The notes beneath the pieces were generated by a model. That model searched no databases and was not told the DNA's origin. It saw only the letters and a list, made by a program, of their open reading frames with translations. Source: an uncultured Porphyromonadaceae bacterium (lineage in GTDB: Bacteria > Bacteroidota > Bacteroidia > Bacteroidales > Muribaculaceae). From it: DNA of 64,000 nt. Every line of letters starts with the position of its first letter. Position 1 is the stretch's first letter. Position numbers and translations under genes: made by a program. Of the stretch, positions 1 through 7,642 are shown piece after piece. Location: assembly GCA_947175495.1 (NCBI GenBank), contig CAMWNB010000002.1, forward strand, positions 1-64,000. Reading direction: 5' to 3'.

Positions 1-2
1 TG

Positions 3-425
3 CGGATTTTTCAGCGCGACATGGCGCCACGGGGCGGCGGGGCCCACGTGTTGCCGGGCCTCGACAAACACCGGCTGGCCCAAGTGGCGGGGGCGGGCGG
101 GCCAGCAGCCGAGCGCGCGATGAGCTATGGCGAAGAGGTGGAAACTGCACCTGCGGTTGCAGCCCCGGCTCCCGCACCATCACGCCGCACACGCAAGCGT
201 CGTGTCAAGGAGGAGGTGGTGGAGCAGGTCGCGCCCAAGATTACGGATGCCGACCTGATGGATGTAGAAGCCGGTTTTGCCGACCACGACTGGTTCGGGG
301 CTCCCGAACCGGATGAATTGTCGGTTCAGCCGACGGAGCCGGCTAACGATGATTTCGGCTACCACGCACCCGAACCCAAGCCGAGACCTTACGATGACGG
401 CATGCAGATGAGCCTTTTCGATTAG
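3..425 (+). CDS. mutS: Probable C-terminal end of DNA mismatch repair protein MutS (5' partial)
   Basis: The open frame enters from the left edge and ends with GMQMSLFD. A QMSLF-type peptide near the C-terminus is the beta-clamp-binding motif known from MutS (QMSLL in E. coli). An upstream stretch (GL..HRLAQVAGA...AAERA...EEVE) resembles the MutS segment GIHVA..AGMP..VVERA, but it is degenerate, as if the first 110 bases carried sequence errors or a frameshift. A Pro/Glu/Lys-rich linker of about 90 residues separates the two parts. Nothing follows the clamp motif, so the usual MutS tetramerisation tail is absent. The TAG stop overlaps the target duplication of the adjacent MITE. Another clamp-binding repair protein is possible. 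Confidence 0.45.
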   Translation, partial: RIFQRDMAPRGGGAHVLPGLDKHRLAQVAGAGGPAAERAMSYGEEVETAPAVAAPAPAPSRRTRKRRVKEEVVEQVAPKITDADLMDVEAGFADHDWFGAPEPDELSVQPTEPANDDFGYHAPEPKPRPYDDGMQMSLFD

Positions 426-643
426 ACCCCGTTCCCCAATATTTGTTAACGCCGGAGAGATGCGATGATAAAGTAACTTTTGTATCATCGCACAATTAAT
501 TGCGCTCTGAATCAGTTATAAGGTTTTAACCGCTTCGTATAGTTCTGCCTAAACCCTAATTCATCACGACAACATATATTCTCTGTTCTCCGTGGCATAA
601 ATTACCATCGCCCCGGCGTTAACAAATATTGGGGAACGGGGTC
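425..643. mobile_element. 219-bp MITE-like element with 31-bp terminal inverted repeats and TTA target duplication
   Basis: The left end GACCCCGTTCCCCAATATTT... (425-455) is repeated perfectly inverted at 613-643. TTA flanks the element on both sides (422-424 and 644-646), as expected of a 3-bp target duplication. The interior has no credible ORF. It contains a 10-bp hairpin (TGCGATGATA at 461-470 with TATCATCGCA at 483-492). A shortened copy with the same ends and the same TTA duplication lies at 7608-7642. The element sits exactly at the stop codon of the upstream gene, and its first G restores that TAG stop. A mobilising transposase is not in this window; 3-bp TNA-type duplications are known for some IS5-family groups, but the family cannot be assigned here. 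Confidence 0.75.
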
Positions 644-654
644 TTAGCGGCGGT

Positions 655-1737
655 CTATATCGTTTTCAGCATGGCAATTTTTCCCCACTGGTCCTCGTAG
701 GTGAGGCCGCGGGACGCATAGCTTGAAAGTTTGAAGCCGGTTTTAGGACTGACAGAGAGATTACCCGGCCTGACGATTGCGGATGCCATGTCGACGGTGT
801 CGAGAATGTCGGATATCCGTTCGGACAGGGGGCTGTGGGCATCTGTGAGGCCAAGCACAACTTTCTTTCCATCCGGGATGTGGCGCAGTATTTCAATCTG
901 GTAGTCGTTGCCTATGTTGAAGGGCATGAAAAATTTGCCGACATTTACTCGTGAAAGGACTTTCGGCATTATGTTGTCGGGATATTCCAGAAACTCCCAT
1001 TCCGGCACAATGGTGTCGCCTCCCGAGAGGTACAGCGAGAGTTCCATGTCGGACGGAAGGCCGGATATAGAGTTGTTGAAGAGACTTATCAGCCGGTCGT
1101 GAAGGCTGATTAAATCCACGCCTCCCTGCAGCAGCCGTTTGGTGTAATTGTCGTCGCACAGGAGGCCGCATGAGGTGTCGTCGATTTGAATGTGCCGGCA
1201 GCCGATTTTGTAAAAATGGCGGATGGTTTTGTTGTAGGCCTCGGCAATGTCGTCGATGAGCTGATGCGGGACCGGATAGGTCTGTTCCAGTCGCCCGTCG
1301 TTCAAAGCGAGTATCTCAAGATAGAGATTTGCGGGCGAGGGGAGTGTCTGGCGGCAGCTGATGCTTTCATCGGCCGTATTGCGCAAGAATGTAAAATCTT
1401 CGAAGAACGGGTGGGTCGGATTGTAGGCGATGCGTCCTGTAAATTGCATGAGGTCGGTGAAAGGGTCGACAGGTTGATAGAGGTGGCCGCTTTCTACCCT
1501 TTCGCGCTGTATGCCTTCAAGGCCGAACCAGAAGTCCTTATCCCAGTAGGTACGCCGAAATTCGCCGGATGTCACTTCGCTGAGTCCTGCTTCAATCTGC
1601 CTGGCTACGAGTAGCGTGATTGCTTCGTCCTCTGTTTTGCGGAGTTGTTGAATGTCGATTGCGCCTGCCAAGTATTGATTGCGCGCTTCTACCAGGCTTT
1701 CGGGCAGAAGGAAGCTGCCCACGATGTCGTGTTTCAT
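655..1737 (-). CDS. MetE-like cobalamin-independent methionine synthase family protein (YxjG/YxjH type)
   Basis: A 360-residue single-domain protein matching the C-terminal catalytic half of MetE, as in Bacillus YxjG/YxjH. The N-terminus (DIVGSFLLPE), the TSGEFRR motif near residue 65 and IDDTSCG around 190 are family features. These proteins are thought to methylate homocysteine or a related thiol. The cobalamin riboswitch upstream fits a B12-independent enzyme repressed when B12 is present. The start used here is the second Met of the track ORF, because it overlaps the stop of a small upstream ORF as ATGA. Oddly, the segment that normally reads H-x-C-RGN (zinc ligands) reads LSLYLSGGD near residue 240, so zinc binding may be lost or changed. 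Confidence 0.75.
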   Translation of the reverse strand: MKHDIVGSFLLPESLVEARNQYLAGAIDIQQLRKTEDEAITLLVARQIEAGLSEVTSGEFRRTYWDKDFWFGLEGIQRERVESGHLYQPVDPFTDLMQFTGRIAYNPTHPFFEDFTFLRNTADESISCRQTLPSPANLYLEILALNDGRLEQTYPVPHQLIDDIAEAYNKTIRHFYKIGCRHIQIDDTSCGLLCDDNYTKRLLQGGVDLISLHDRLISLFNNSISGLPSDMELSLYLSGGDTIVPEWEFLEYPDNIMPKVLSRVNVGKFFMPFNIGNDYQIEILRHIPDGKKVVLGLTDAHSPLSERISDILDTVDMASAIVRPGNLSVSPKTGFKLSSYASRGLTYEDQWGKIAMLKTI

Positions 1738-1907
1738 AATAATGATGCGTTTTTCCACCGGATGTAGTCCATATAATGTGATACACGAGGAAAGTTGTTG
1801 AGGTGGAGAAGACAGAGTGGGGTGCTACATGTTTGCGCTTGCTCCTTGTGCGGAAGGTGCAGACGCTGCGCCAGAGAGTCGGATATGGCTGAATTCGATA
1901 TGTCCAT
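1734..1907 (-). CDS. 57-aa leader ORF between riboswitch and metE-like gene
   Basis: This ORF starts MDISNSAISDS downstream of the cobalamin aptamer and ends in a TGA that overlaps the downstream ATG as ATGA, the usual signature of translational coupling. It has no domain I recognise, no signal peptide and no clear transmembrane segment. It may be a regulatory leader whose translation opens the metE-like start, or a chance reading frame across the expression platform. The overlap is the only real evidence for it. Confidence 0.35.
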   Translation of the reverse strand: MDISNSAISDSLAQRLHLPHKEQAQTCSTPLCLLHLNNFPRVSHYMDYIRWKNASLL

Positions 1908-1934
1908 CTCAAAATCTAATCCACGAGATTTATG

Positions 1935-2095
1935 AAATTTAGTCGCATGGCAGGTCTCCTGACTTGTTCCCTCTTCCGGACGGTCTTCCCGACAACCGAA
2001 GCTGTCAGTGACACTGTGCTGTGTCCGGCGGGTTGGATGGAACATACAGTAGCGGGTCTGTTCAGGCCTTTCACCTGATTCCCTTTTAATCGCTT
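1935..2095 (-). promoter_or_regulatory. Cobalamin (B12) riboswitch
   Basis: Read on the minus strand, the leader has the adenosylcobalamin aptamer elements in order: GGGAATCAGGTGAAA near the 5' side, CCCGC.ACTGTA in the core, and the B12 box AGTCAGGAGACCTGCC at about 1948-1964. It lies between a consensus promoter and the small ORF/metE-like pair, so it probably turns that transcript off when B12 is plentiful. No obvious intrinsic terminator follows the aptamer, which suggests translational control. ORFs in the track over this stretch are spurious. Confidence 0.93.
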
Positions 2096-2129
2096 TTTGC
2101 TATAAAGCATCCGGCGAACCAATGCGCGG

Positions 2130-2160
2130 CAAAGTTACAAATAAATGTTGTATTGACAAA
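2130..2160 (-). promoter_or_regulatory. Bacteroidetes-type promoter for the riboswitch transcript
   Basis: On the minus strand TTTG is followed after 19 bp by TAACTTTG, which matches the Bacteroidetes -33 TTTG / -7 TAnnTTTG consensus. It sits about 35 bp upstream of the first aptamer element. Confidence 0.75.
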
Positions 2161-2186
2161 ATCAGAGTGTGGAGGCCGGAGGGGCG

Positions 2187-4118
2187 TTACAGCCCGGACG
2201 TGGCATCCCGCTGCTCCTGGCCGGGTTCTACTTCTGCGGTTGCGGATGCTTCTTCCACATCGCTTTCTGCCGGGGACACCGTTTCTGCCGTGTCCGCAGC
2301 TTCCGCAGCAATCTGTTCTTCACTCTCGGCTTCTGTCGGAGCCTCCTTGACGGGTGTTCCGGCTGGCTGGGCGGGCATCGGCTGAATGGCTGCTTTGGGC
2401 TTGGTGGGTTCCTCGGGCTTGGGGCGCGGGGCTGCAGCCATTATCTGTTCCATCTCGTCGGGGACGACGAAGATGTCGAAGCGGTCGCGGGGACGGATGC
2501 TCTCGAACCATTTGAATTTCGGAAGGAAAAAAAGGCTCTTTTTGGCCAAAAACAGTGGTGTGACAGTGCCGGAGGTCTCGGGCCACATGTGAATGCGCTC
2601 TACGGCCTGGCCTTTGAAGTCGGCGGCAAGGAAGCTGCTTTCGGCGTTCACTATCTTGTTGATGGTGGAGTCCTGTTCTTCGGGATACATTATTATTTCC
2701 ACGTTGCCGTTGATGTCGAGATGGCGCATTTCGCCGTTCTCGAAGAACGCAATCATTTCTTTACCGCTGATCTGGTTGTAGTGCACGTCTTCTATGAGAT
2801 CGGCAGAGAATCCGTTCTGCGGCAGGTGGGCACGGTCGACGGTGGAATCGTTCATGTGCAGCGCTATAATGTCGCCGAATATCTGGCGGTTCTCGCTCCA
2901 CACAACCGGGTTGACGTACATGCGCAACATAGAGTCGCGCTGCGTGAAGCGGATTGAGTCGGCAACGCCTTGCATGTCGGTGCGCCAGAACCGTACGCGC
3001 GGATAGACCACGGCCACATGGCTGGTGTCGGCACGCGTGTATGCCGGCGTGTGCGCCACGGTGTCCTCCGGCACTTCAGTGTGGCGGATGTCGCGCATGC
3101 TCTCGATGTAGCGGCCGTGCATGTAGAGCGTGTCGCCTTGATTGTATTGTCGCAGCTCGGCGTGGCCTGTGATGAATGCGCTGTCGGCGAGCTGGTCGTA
3201 GTAGCCGTAGTCGCCGAGCACTATCGAGCAGTTGGCCGTGTCGGTGAGTTCTACCGATCCGAAGCCCTCGCCGTAACCGGCTTGTTTGTCGTAAAAAATT
3301 GTGTCGGCTGTGAGCTGCTGGCCGCCTTCGGCTCCTACGACGGTGGAGCGGTCGTAGAGGCGGCTGACGTTGGTTTCGGTGTTGTATTCGCCTTCGCGGG
3401 TGTAGATTGTAGCGCGCGCGTTTACCACCCGACTTGGGGAATAAAGTTCGGCGACGTGTGTGTTGGTGTTGTAGTAGAGCGTGTCGGTGTAGATGTCGAG
3501 TGTGTCGTTCTCGGAGCGCGAGTTCAAGTGCACTCGGCCGTAGAAATTCGCCTCTTTTGTGGAAGGCATGTACTCACCTTCTATGCTGCGCAGGCGGTTG
3601 TGGCTGTCGGTGAGTTCGCCTCCGGCTGCGTAGTAGCCTATGTCGGCGCGCAGGTTGTAGGTGAATTCCGGGGTTTCGAGCATTACGTCGCGGTTGATGA
3701 GGCGCACCTGCTTGCCGGCGTCGGAATAGAGGTAGGCTACTTCGGTGGCGCCGTCGTAGTTCAGCTCGTCGGCGTAGACGAAGAGCGTGTCGCCCTGTTC
3801 CATGCTCACGTTGCCGAACGCATCCATCGACTCTGTGTCGGGGTAGAAGTGGGCGCTGTCGCAGCGCATGTACATGGGGCCTTTGGTGAAAAGCACCTGT
3901 CCTTTGACCACCATGTATTCGTCGTTCTGCGACTTGCGCAGCACGTCGGCTCGTTCGAGAAACACTTTGTTGCCTGCCGTGCGATCGGCCGATGGAATCT
4001 GCGGGGCAATCACCGGCGGATGACCGCCGGCCGGCGGAGCGGCCGGCACGCCGAGGCTTACGGCTGCGATGATTGCCAACGCAGCCAACGGGCCGCTGTG
4101 GGAGGCATGCTTGCTCAT
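2187..4118 (-). CDS. OstA/LptA-like periplasmic protein (LPS transport)
   Basis: A 643-residue protein with an N-terminal hydrophobic signal segment. From about residue 50 it has repeated beta-rich motifs of the OstA/LptA type (VVKGQVLF..GPMYMRCDSA, YADELNYDG, LTADTIFYD, GD.GYYDQLADSAFITG). Such beta-jellyroll repeats form the periplasmic bridge carrying lipopolysaccharide to the LptD translocon. The roughly 100 C-terminal residues are Pro/Glu/Ala-rich and probably disordered. It starts 3 nt after the stop of the SurA-like gene, so the two are cotranscribed; SurA folds LptD in other bacteria, which fits. It is longer than classical LptA and corresponds to the large OstA-like family common in Bacteroidetes. 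Confidence 0.8.
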   Translation of the reverse strand: MSKHASHSGPLAALAIIAAVSLGVPAAPPAGGHPPVIAPQIPSADRTAGNKVFLERADVLRKSQNDEYMVVKGQVLFTKGPMYMRCDSAHFYPDTESMDAFGNVSMEQGDTLFVYADELNYDGATEVAYLYSDAGKQVRLINRDVMLETPEFTYNLRADIGYYAAGGELTDSHNRLRSIEGEYMPSTKEANFYGRVHLNSRSENDTLDIYTDTLYYNTNTHVAELYSPSRVVNARATIYTREGEYNTETNVSRLYDRSTVVGAEGGQQLTADTIFYDKQAGYGEGFGSVELTDTANCSIVLGDYGYYDQLADSAFITGHAELRQYNQGDTLYMHGRYIESMRDIRHTEVPEDTVAHTPAYTRADTSHVAVVYPRVRFWRTDMQGVADSIRFTQRDSMLRMYVNPVVWSENRQIFGDIIALHMNDSTVDRAHLPQNGFSADLIEDVHYNQISGKEMIAFFENGEMRHLDINGNVEIIMYPEEQDSTINKIVNAESSFLAADFKGQAVERIHMWPETSGTVTPLFLAKKSLFFLPKFKWFESIRPRDRFDIFVVPDEMEQIMAAAPRPKPEEPTKPKAAIQPMPAQPAGTPVKEAPTEAESEEQIAAEAADTAETVSPAESDVEEASATAEVEPGQEQRDATSGL

Positions 4119-4121
4119 TAT

Positions 4122-5483
4122 TTATTTAGACTTGATCCATCCTTTGTGGCGGAAATCGCAGCCACGCCATCCGTCTTCAATGCGGACGTAGGTGTCGGCG
4201 ATTTTCTTCTCAAGCCACTTGTCGATAATGGCCTGCTTGGTCGACTCCTCGTACATGCCTTTGAGCAGCTGATAGTCGTCGCCCAGGTTGGCCTGATGGG
4301 CGTCTATGCGGTTTGTGAGCTTTACAATGGCCACAATTTCGCGGCTGCTCCTGGTGTCTTTCATTACGAAAGGTTTCGAGACTTCGCCGGGCTGCAGTTC
4401 TGCCACTACGCGTGCCACTTCCTGCGGCAACTGCGACATCTGGAATTGCGTGGTGCCTGTCTCCTGGTTCATCATCACGCCGTTGCTGTAGCGCGTGTCT
4501 TTGTCCTGCGAGATGTAGCGTGCGGCGGTGGCGAAGTCAAATTCGTTGCGGTCCACGATGTCGGTGCGCACGCTGTCGAGGCGGGCGATGGCCTTGTTGA
4601 GGTCCTCGTCGCTCACTTTGGGACGCAGCAGGATGTGTCGGCAGTTGATGCGGTCGCCGCGTTTTTCTATGAGCTGGATGATGTGGAAGCCGAATTCGGT
4701 CTCCACTATTTTCGATACTTTCTTTGGGTCGTTGAGGTTGAACGCTACGGCAGCGAACTCGGGCACAAGCGTGCCGCGGCCCACGAATCCGAGTTCACCT
4801 CCACGCACGCCTTCGGGGGCTTCGCTGTAGAGGATGGCAAGGGTGGAGAAGTCGCTTTCTCCACGGTTGACGCGGTCGGTGTAGTCGCGCAGGCGCGCTT
4901 TCACATTCTCAATTTCTTCGCGGGGCACGGGCGGGTTGATGGTGACAATCTGCACCTCGACCTGCAGGGGCACGAACGGAATGCTGTCCTGCGGCAGGGT
5001 GTTGAAATAGCGGCGCACGTCGCTTGGGGTGACTTTCACGTTTTTGGTGAGCGACTGTTTCACTTGCTGCACGCGGTAGCGGTTGGTCATGTTGGTGGCG
5101 TAATATTCGCGTATCTCGGCAAAAGGCTTGCGGAAGTATTGCTCGACCTTTTCGCGCGAACCGAGGTTGCTGACGAGGAAGTTCATCTGCGCGTCAACTT
5201 GCTGCTGTACCATGCTTTCCGCCACCTCCACGGTGTCGATGTCGGCCTGGTGCAGAAACAGACGTTCGATGGCGATGTCCTCGGGGATTACGCAATAGGG
5301 GTCGCCGTCGATGGGCTGGCGGTCCTGCTGCAGTTCCTGGTAGGTGCGTTCGATGTCCGACTTGTAGATGGGGTCGTCGCCGATGACCCACGCCACCTCT
5401 TCGGCAATATTGTTCTGGGCTGCTGCATAGAGCGCTGCTGCGCCGGCTGCTGCGATGCATAATGCTATGTGTTTCGGCTTCAT
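4122..5483 (-). CDS. SurA-like periplasmic peptidyl-prolyl cis-trans isomerase
   Basis: A 453-residue secreted chaperone with a signal peptide (MKPKHIALCIAAAGAAALYA). A SurA N-terminal helical domain (EVAWVIGDDPIYKSDIE) follows, then a well conserved parvulin domain around residues 165-270 (YSEAPEGVRGGELGFVGRG...VPEF...ETEFGFHIIQL), a second weaker rotamase region and a C-terminal helix. It should assist outer-membrane protein folding. The track start is 24 codons too early: a TATCTTTG -7 box lies at 5533-5540, within that extension, while the Met used here begins a clean signal peptide. The gene is followed after 3 nt by the OstA-like gene. Confidence 0.9.
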   Translation of the reverse strand: MKPKHIALCIAAAGAAALYAAAQNNIAEEVAWVIGDDPIYKSDIERTYQELQQDRQPIDGDPYCVIPEDIAIERLFLHQADIDTVEVAESMVQQQVDAQMNFLVSNLGSREKVEQYFRKPFAEIREYYATNMTNRYRVQQVKQSLTKNVKVTPSDVRRYFNTLPQDSIPFVPLQVEVQIVTINPPVPREEIENVKARLRDYTDRVNRGESDFSTLAILYSEAPEGVRGGELGFVGRGTLVPEFAAVAFNLNDPKKVSKIVETEFGFHIIQLIEKRGDRINCRHILLRPKVSDEDLNKAIARLDSVRTDIVDRNEFDFATAARYISQDKDTRYSNGVMMNQETGTTQFQMSQLPQEVARVVAELQPGEVSKPFVMKDTRSSREIVAIVKLTNRIDAHQANLGDDYQLLKGMYEESTKQAIIDKWLEKKIADTYVRIEDGWRGCDFRHKGWIKSK

Positions 5484-5532
5484 ATGTTGCTTGGTTGCGC
5501 GCGCGGCGCTGTTTCGTTGTGATATATCGTTG

Positions 5533-5540
5533 CAAAGATA
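5533..5540 (-). promoter_or_regulatory. -7 box (TATCTTTG) for the SurA-like/OstA-like operon
   Basis: TAnnTTTG-type box about 50 bp upstream of the chosen ATG. No good -33 TTTG is seen, so support is partial. It shows that the track ORF start lies upstream of transcription. Confidence 0.5.
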
Positions 5541-5577
5541 CGCAAATTTTGGCATCTTGCCCGCTAATTTATATTTT

Positions 5578-6336
5578 TTAATCCTTTACAAGATGGGCGC
5601 TGAATTCCCATAGGGCATAGATGGGCAGGAACACGGCAAAGAGTGTGAACGGGTCGCCGGTGGGAGTGATGAGGGCGGCCACCACAAGCAAAGCCACAAT
5701 CGCGTGGCGGCGGTAGCGGCGGAAAAAGGAGCGGCGAAGCAGGCCTATGGTGCCGAGAAGCCAAGCGAGCAGAGGCAGCTCAAACACGGCTCCCATCAGC
5801 AGCACGATGGTGAAGAAATTGTCCATGTAGCTGTCGAGCGACACCACCGGGGTGATGTAGTTGCTAAGGCTGTAGGTGGCCAGAAACCGCAGCGCGACGG
5901 GAAATACGAAGGCATAGCCCACGGCAGCGCCGAGATAGAACATGACATTGCCCAGCAGGAATGCGCGCCTCATGCCGCGCTTCTCGTGCTCGTAAAGCGC
6001 CGGTGCCACAAAGCTCCACAGCAGATAGATAATGACCGGAAACGCTACTACGAATGCCGTCCAGCAGGCGGCCGACATGTGGGTGAAGAACTGGCTTGCA
6101 AGCTCTATGCTCACAAGCTCGATGTGCATGGGCACGGCGGCGTCAGTGGCGCCGGCGCGGTCGAGCACGCCGTAGAGCCAGAACTCCGGCGAGCATGGTG
6201 CGAGAATAACGTTGTCGAACACCCACGGCATGACGGCAAAGGCCGCGACGGCACACACAATCATTACCACGGCGATGCGTACGAGCACGCCGCGGAGATC
6301 GTCAAGATGGTCCCAGAATGTCATTTCGCCGCTCAC
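5578..6336 (-). CDS. tatC: Twin-arginine translocase subunit TatC
   Basis: A 252-residue inner-membrane protein with six predicted membrane segments. It has the TatC N-terminal signature FWDHLDDLRG at residues 7-16, which contributes to the twin-arginine signal-binding site, and FVFPVALRFL in the middle of the chain. TatC is the receptor of the Tat pathway, which exports folded, often cofactor-bearing proteins. It lies 3 nt after tatA in the same operon. No tatB-like gene is present, so this is a minimal TatAC system. Confidence 0.95.
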   Translation of the reverse strand: MSGEMTFWDHLDDLRGVLVRIAVVMIVCAVAAFAVMPWVFDNVILAPCSPEFWLYGVLDRAGATDAAVPMHIELVSIELASQFFTHMSAACWTAFVVAFPVIIYLLWSFVAPALYEHEKRGMRRAFLLGNVMFYLGAAVGYAFVFPVALRFLATYSLSNYITPVVSLDSYMDNFFTIVLLMGAVFELPLLAWLLGTIGLLRRSFFRRYRRHAIVALLVVAALITPTGDPFTLFAVFLPIYALWEFSAHLVKD

Positions 6337-6339
6337 GGC

Positions 6340-6570
6340 CTATTTGCTCTCTTCGTCTTTCTTTTCGGAACCGGCTTCGTCGATGGGCTTGTTGATTTCG
6401 CGTTTGGCTTCCTCCATGCCCTGCTTGAAGCTGTGCACGCCCTTGCCGAGGCCGCGCATGAGCTCGGGAATCTTCTTGCCGCCGAACAGCAGCAACACTA
6501 CCAATGCTATTATAATCCATTCCCAACCACGCAGGTTTCCGAGGAAAAGAGGCACTATACTTGCTGTCAT
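6340..6570 (-). CDS. tatA: Twin-arginine translocase subunit TatA/TatE
   Basis: A 76-residue protein with one membrane helix ([20 protein letters not shown]), the FG hinge, an amphipathic helix ([17 protein letters not shown]) and a charged tail. This is the standard TatA layout; TatA forms the pore-like assembly of the Tat translocase. The start used is 23 codons inside the track ORF, since the extension runs over a promoter box (TAACTTTA on the minus strand) and is not TatA-like. It is followed by tatC after 3 nt. Confidence 0.93.
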   Translation of the reverse strand: MTASIVPLFLGNLRGWEWIIIALVVLLLFGGKKIPELMRGLGKGVHSFKQGMEEAKREINKPIDEAGSEKKDEESK

Positions 6571-6587
6571 ATCTGTGATTTTTGCTG

Positions 6588-6625
6588 TAAAGTTACTCAC
6601 TTTTCGCGAAAAACCCCTAACTTTG
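6588..6625. promoter_or_regulatory. Divergent tatA / fabD promoter region
   Basis: On the plus strand TAACTTTG at 6618-6625 is a good -7 box about 33 bp upstream of fabD. On the minus strand TAACTTTA (6588-6595) is a near-consensus -7 box 17 bp upstream of the tatA start. Confidence 0.6.
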
Positions 6626-6658
6626 CACCCTAAATACAACCAATTAATTAAATTTCAC

Positions 6659-7537
6659 ATGAAAGCTTACGTTTTTCCGGGCCAGGGTGCTCAGTTCGTA
6701 GGCATGGGCAAGGACCTCTACGACAACAACGCCCAGGCACACGAGCTCTTTGAGCAGGCCAACGATATTCTCGGTTTTCGCATCACCGACCTTATGCACG
6801 CAGGTACCGACGAGGATCTGCGCCAGACCAAGGTGACGCAGCCTGCAATCTTCATCCATTCCGTGCTGCTGGCCAAAAGTCTTGGCGACGATTTCAAGCC
6901 CGACATGGTGGCCGGCCACTCGCTCGGCGAGTTCTCCGCTCTCGTGGCTGCCGGAGCCATGAGTTTTGCCGATGGTCTGAAGCTTGTGTCGGCCCGTGCG
7001 CAGGCCATGCAGCGTGCATGCGAGCTCAAGCCCAGCACCATGGCTGCCGTGCTCGCTCTTCCCGACGAGACAGTTGAGAGCATCTGCGCGGAAGTTCCCG
7101 GTGTAGTGGTGTGCGCCAACTACAACTGCCCCGGTCAGCTCGTGATCTCGGGCGAAATAGAGGCTATCGATGCTGCTTGCGAGCGTCTGCTTGCCGCCGG
7201 CGCAAAGCGTGCGCTGAAGCTCAAGGTGGGCGGTGCTTTCCACTCGCCCTGCATGGAGCCTGCGCGTGCAGAACTCGCCGAGGCTATCGCTGCCACTGAA
7301 ATCCACACTCCCGTGTGCCCCGTGTTCCAGAACGTCGACGCTCTGCCTCATACCGACCCCGCAGAAATCAAGGCCAACCTCATCGCTCAGCTCACCGCTC
7401 CCGTGCGCTGGACGCAGACCGTGCGCAATATGATTGCCGCCGGTGCCACAGAGTTCGTGGAACTTGGTCCCGGCAAGGTGCTCCAGGGCCTCGTTGCCAA
7501 AATCGACCGCAACGTCGCTGTCAGCGGCATGCAGTAA
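6659..7537 (+). CDS. fabD: Malonyl-CoA:ACP transacylase FabD
   Basis: A 292-residue cytosolic enzyme that moves malonyl from CoA to acyl carrier protein for fatty acid synthesis. The N-terminal FPGQGAQ motif (residues 6-12), the nucleophile motif GHSLGE (Ser88) and the GAFHSP active-site histidine motif near residue 200 are all present. The much longer track ORF reads back over the tatA promoter; the start used here gives the canonical MKAYVFPGQG N-terminus and lies 33 bp after a TAACTTTG box. It is a single-gene unit ending at a strong hairpin. Confidence 0.97.
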   Translation: MKAYVFPGQGAQFVGMGKDLYDNNAQAHELFEQANDILGFRITDLMHAGTDEDLRQTKVTQPAIFIHSVLLAKSLGDDFKPDMVAGHSLGEFSALVAAGAMSFADGLKLVSARAQAMQRACELKPSTMAAVLALPDETVESICAEVPGVVVCANYNCPGQLVISGEIEAIDAACERLLAAGAKRALKLKVGGAFHSPCMEPARAELAEAIAATEIHTPVCPVFQNVDALPHTDPAEIKANLIAQLTAPVRWTQTVRNMIAAGATEFVELGPGKVLQGLVAKIDRNVAVSGMQ

Positions 7538-7563
7538 TCCTGCACGGGTACTGATACTGACGA

Positions 7564-7603
7564 CGCCACCGGGAGAAGCTTCGGCTTCGCCCGGTGGCGT
7601 TGT
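7564..7603 (+). terminator. Hairpin terminator after fabD
   Basis: CGCCACCGGG (7564-7573) pairs with CCCGGTGGCG (7590-7599), with a further GAAG/CTTC pairing in the loop, followed by TTGTC. The T-tract is short, so efficiency is uncertain. Confidence 0.65.
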
Positions 7604-7607
7604 CTTA

Positions 7608-7642
7608 GACCCCGTTCCCCAATATTTGTTAACGCCGGGGTC
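7608..7642. mobile_element. 35-bp deletion derivative of the MITE, with TTA target duplication
   Basis: The sequence carries the whole 31-bp left end of the element at 425-643 fused to the last few bases of its right end (GGGGTC). TTA occurs on both sides (7605-7607 and 7643-7645). The junction falls at a shared CGG, consistent with deletion of the interior between short repeats. The right-hand TTA is the TAA stop codon of the minus-strand receptor gene. Confidence 0.7.

Noticed and set aside
422-646. Idea that the MITE truncates the mutS-like gene
   Set aside because: Removing the element and one TTA restores GATTAGCGG, which already has the TAG stop after QMSLFD; the protein end is unchanged.
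1734-2122. Track ORFs over the riboswitch region (1916-2122, 1734-2045 full length)
   Set aside because: They read through the B12 aptamer. Only the part downstream of the aptamer starting at 1907 is kept, at low confidence, because of its ATGA overlap.
2970-5462. 830-codon plus-strand ORF
   Set aside because: Shadow of the OstA-like and SurA-like genes on the minus strand; no start signal or domain.
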